This document shows positions 5,039 to 5,958 of a stretch of DNA of 5,958 bases, piece by piece; positions within the stretch are counted from its first letter, which is position 1; the number at the start of each line of letters is the position of its first letter. The stretch comes from Candidatus Latescibacterota bacterium. GTDB lineage: Bacteria; Krumholzibacteriota; Krumholzibacteriia; Krumholzibacteriales; WJIX01. The stretch spans positions 1 to 5,958 of the forward strand of contig JAUXHZ010000085.1 of assembly GCA_030621255.1 (NCBI GenBank), read 5' to 3'. The notes beneath the pieces were generated by a model. The model saw only the letters and a list, made by a program, of their open reading frames with translations, was not told where the DNA came from and did no database searches. The position numbers and the translations under genes are program-made.

Positions 5039-5958
5039 TTAAAGGATATTGCTGCAGTTCTTCCCCCATCTGCCGTGAAAGAAGCCGTTCCCCGATTCAT
5101 TTGTAATCCAGTCCCCCTTAAGCCTTCCTTGCTGAACGAGGGTTTTATTAAACCAGTTGCCGTAGAAGATCCCGTGAGGAAGAGAATATTCAGCGGTTAT
5201 ATCAAGAACGGGTTCGTAATAACCCTTTAGTATACCCTTAAAACGTCCTTTGAAATCAATATATTTACCGAAGAAGACACGTTCACCCAGGCTGTTAATT
5301 CCATAGATCCCCTTTAGATGACCGGCTATTTTGCCATTGTTTCCAATCCAGACACCCCTGAAATATCCAAGAAGAACCTTGTCCGAGTCTGTTGAATCGA
5401 GAGACGAGACGGTTGAATCAAGTGCGGTTGTATCAGGCTCAACCCTTTTCCATTTTCCGAAGAGGTATCCGGGCGGGCATCCTATAGGAAGGATCTGGCT
5501 GTTGATTGTAATGCCGTTACCGCAACTGTCTACCGGTTCCATGAGTTGAAGGGTCTCAAGCTCTTTTAAAGTAAAGGATCTTGTAAATGGGCCTGTCTTG
5601 ATTGTAAGCACCGGTTCGGAGGTTACAGTGCTGTCCGCATTGAGTGAATCCGGTTTGAAGGAAGATGGAGGCGCGATCAGCCGGACCTGTATTCCGTCAA
5701 TATGGGGGCATGTATAAGAGACCCATTCGATTGTTGATTTGCTTTTTCTTGTGATATAGTCTTCAGGATCAAAGGCAATCAGTTTCTCAATTATTAAAAC
5801 CCCATTGCTGAAAGTCATACTCCCCGACCAGTCGAGGCCGCAGCAGTCAGCGGCAGTGCTGTCCTGATAACTTCTTGCGAGATATCCCCAAATAGCACGA
5901 AGACGGAATTTCTTAATTCCCTGGTGCGTCCTCAATCTTTCAATTTCGGGGTCATTCT
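5039..5958 (-). CDS. Secreted-looking protein with MORN-like G-x-[FL]-x-G-x-[WY] repeats (partial, N-terminus outside window)
   Basis: I do not recognise the family. The frame is open from the TAA at 5041-5039 to the window edge, about 305 residues, with no ATG. A TTG at 5935 could be read as a start, but NDPEIER continues in frame upstream, so the gene is taken as 5'-truncated. Residue numbers here count from that TTG. Residues 1-165 include a probable beta-rich domain (DWSGSMTFSNGVLIIEKLIA, then WVSYTCPHIDGIQVRLIAPP). A D/S/T-rich linker (166-186) follows, then repeated motifs: GYLFGKW (156), GYFRGVW (190), GHLKGIY (205), VFFGKY (220), GRFKGIL (230), GIFYGNW (255), GRLKGDW (270) and GFFHGRW (284), often 14-15 residues apart. 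Six cysteines (31, 32, 76, 138, 153, 294) and the polar linker suggest an extracytoplasmic location; any signal peptide lies outside the window. No function can be assigned. Confidence 0.8.
   Translation of the reverse strand, partial: NDPEIERLRTHQGIKKFRLRAIWGYLARSYQDSTAADCCGLDWSGSMTFSNGVLIIEKLIAFDPEDYITRKSKSTIEWVSYTCPHIDGIQVRLIAPPSSFKPDSLNADSTVTSEPVLTIKTGPFTRSFTLKELETLQLMEPVDSCGNGITINSQILPIGCPPGYLFGKWKRVEPDTTALDSTVSSLDSTDSDKVLLGYFRGVWIGNNGKIAGHLKGIYGINSLGERVFFGKYIDFKGRFKGILKGYYEPVLDITAEYSLPHGIFYGNWFNKTLVQQGRLKGDWITNESGNGFFHGRWGKNCSNIL
5066..5470 (-). repeat. Protein-level MORN-like repeat array
   Basis: This stretch encodes eight copies of a G-x-[FLI]-x-G-x-[WY] unit, one of them ending in L and one lacking the first G. 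The intervals between starts include 15, 14-15, 10-11, 25, 15 and 14 residues, so one unit may be degenerate between 230 and 255. MORN repeats have a comparable 14-residue rhythm of G, aromatic and W positions, but the usual Y-x-G-x-W-x-x-G-K-x-x-G pattern is not matched closely. DNA-level identity between units is low, so the array is old or under selection for protein structure only. Confidence 0.6.
5378..5440 (-). other. Asp/Ser/Thr-rich linker segment
   Basis: Residues 166-186 (counted from the TTG at 5935) are EPDTT, ALDSTVSSLDST and DSDK, a low-complexity acidic hydroxyl-rich linker. It carries two LDST units, mirrored in the DNA by GTTGAATC at two places on the plus strand. It separates the first GYLFGKW unit from the main array. 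DST also recurs at 25-27 and 101-103 in the same protein. Such linkers are common in secreted multidomain proteins. Confidence 0.55.

Noticed and set aside
4943..5230. 95-residue plus-strand frame overlapping the LysR 3' end and antisense to the repeat protein
   Set aside because: The minus strand here encodes a regular repeat array, much better evidence of coding; the plus frame lacks a ribosome site and crosses the terminator.
5933..5935. TTG at 5935 as the start of the repeat protein
   Set aside because: The frame stays open upstream to the window edge and encodes NDPEIER before it; no ribosome site can be judged. Truncation by the window is more likely.
1..5958. CRISPR array, tRNA/rRNA gene, insertion sequence, attachment site, toxin-antitoxin or defence genes
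   Set aside because: No regular spaced repeats, cloverleaf, transposase, integrase or defence-family protein motif was found by reading both strands.

Overview
The window looks like chromosomal DNA of a Gram-negative-type bacterium with moderate G+C (mid-40s percent by eye). No plasmid, phage, IS, CRISPR or RNA gene is visible. The inositol-3-phosphate synthase reads like the roughly 430-residue form I associate with Bacteroidetes and relatives. A membrane-anchored two-PDZ Do-family protease and a secreted-looking repeat protein fit a didermic organism, perhaps an uncultured member of the FCB superphylum. That placement is inference; nothing in the window fixes the taxon.

Layout, left to right. 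Positions 1-101 hold the likely last codons of a gene entering from the left. A free-standing class I glutamine amidotransferase (125-868, +) follows after 23 bp. Next comes a 117-bp (counted from 986) to 132-bp (counted from the preferred start) gap with an ECF/sigma-E-like promoter, then a Do-family (DegP/HtrA) periplasmic serine protease (1001-2470, +). The protease converges on a myo-inositol-1-phosphate synthase gene (2564-3877, -), and a strong palindromic hairpin (2495-2527) lies between the two stop codons. The synthase gene is divergent from a LysR-type regulator (4038-4961, +). Their 160-bp AT-rich shared region contains a TATAAT box and a T-N11-A dyad typical of LysR operators. The regulator converges on a gene that runs off the right edge (5039 to beyond 5958, -). 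Between them is a hairpin whose U-rich tail lies on the minus strand, a good terminator for the right-hand gene. That gene encodes a protein with a C-terminal array of G-x-[FL]-x-G-x-[WY] repeats, similar in rhythm to MORN repeats.

How the genes might work together. The clearest functional unit is the synthase and the divergent LysR regulator. The synthase commits glucose 6-phosphate to inositol, which bacteria use for inositol lipids, compatible solutes or thiols. It appears to be transcribed alone, so the downstream inositol genes must lie elsewhere. The protease seems independently controlled, plausibly by envelope stress. The amidotransferase and the repeat protein have no informative partners here. 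No clear new multi-gene system is visible. The least explained items are the repeat protein, the putative inositol regulator with its operator, and the 2495-2527 palindrome.
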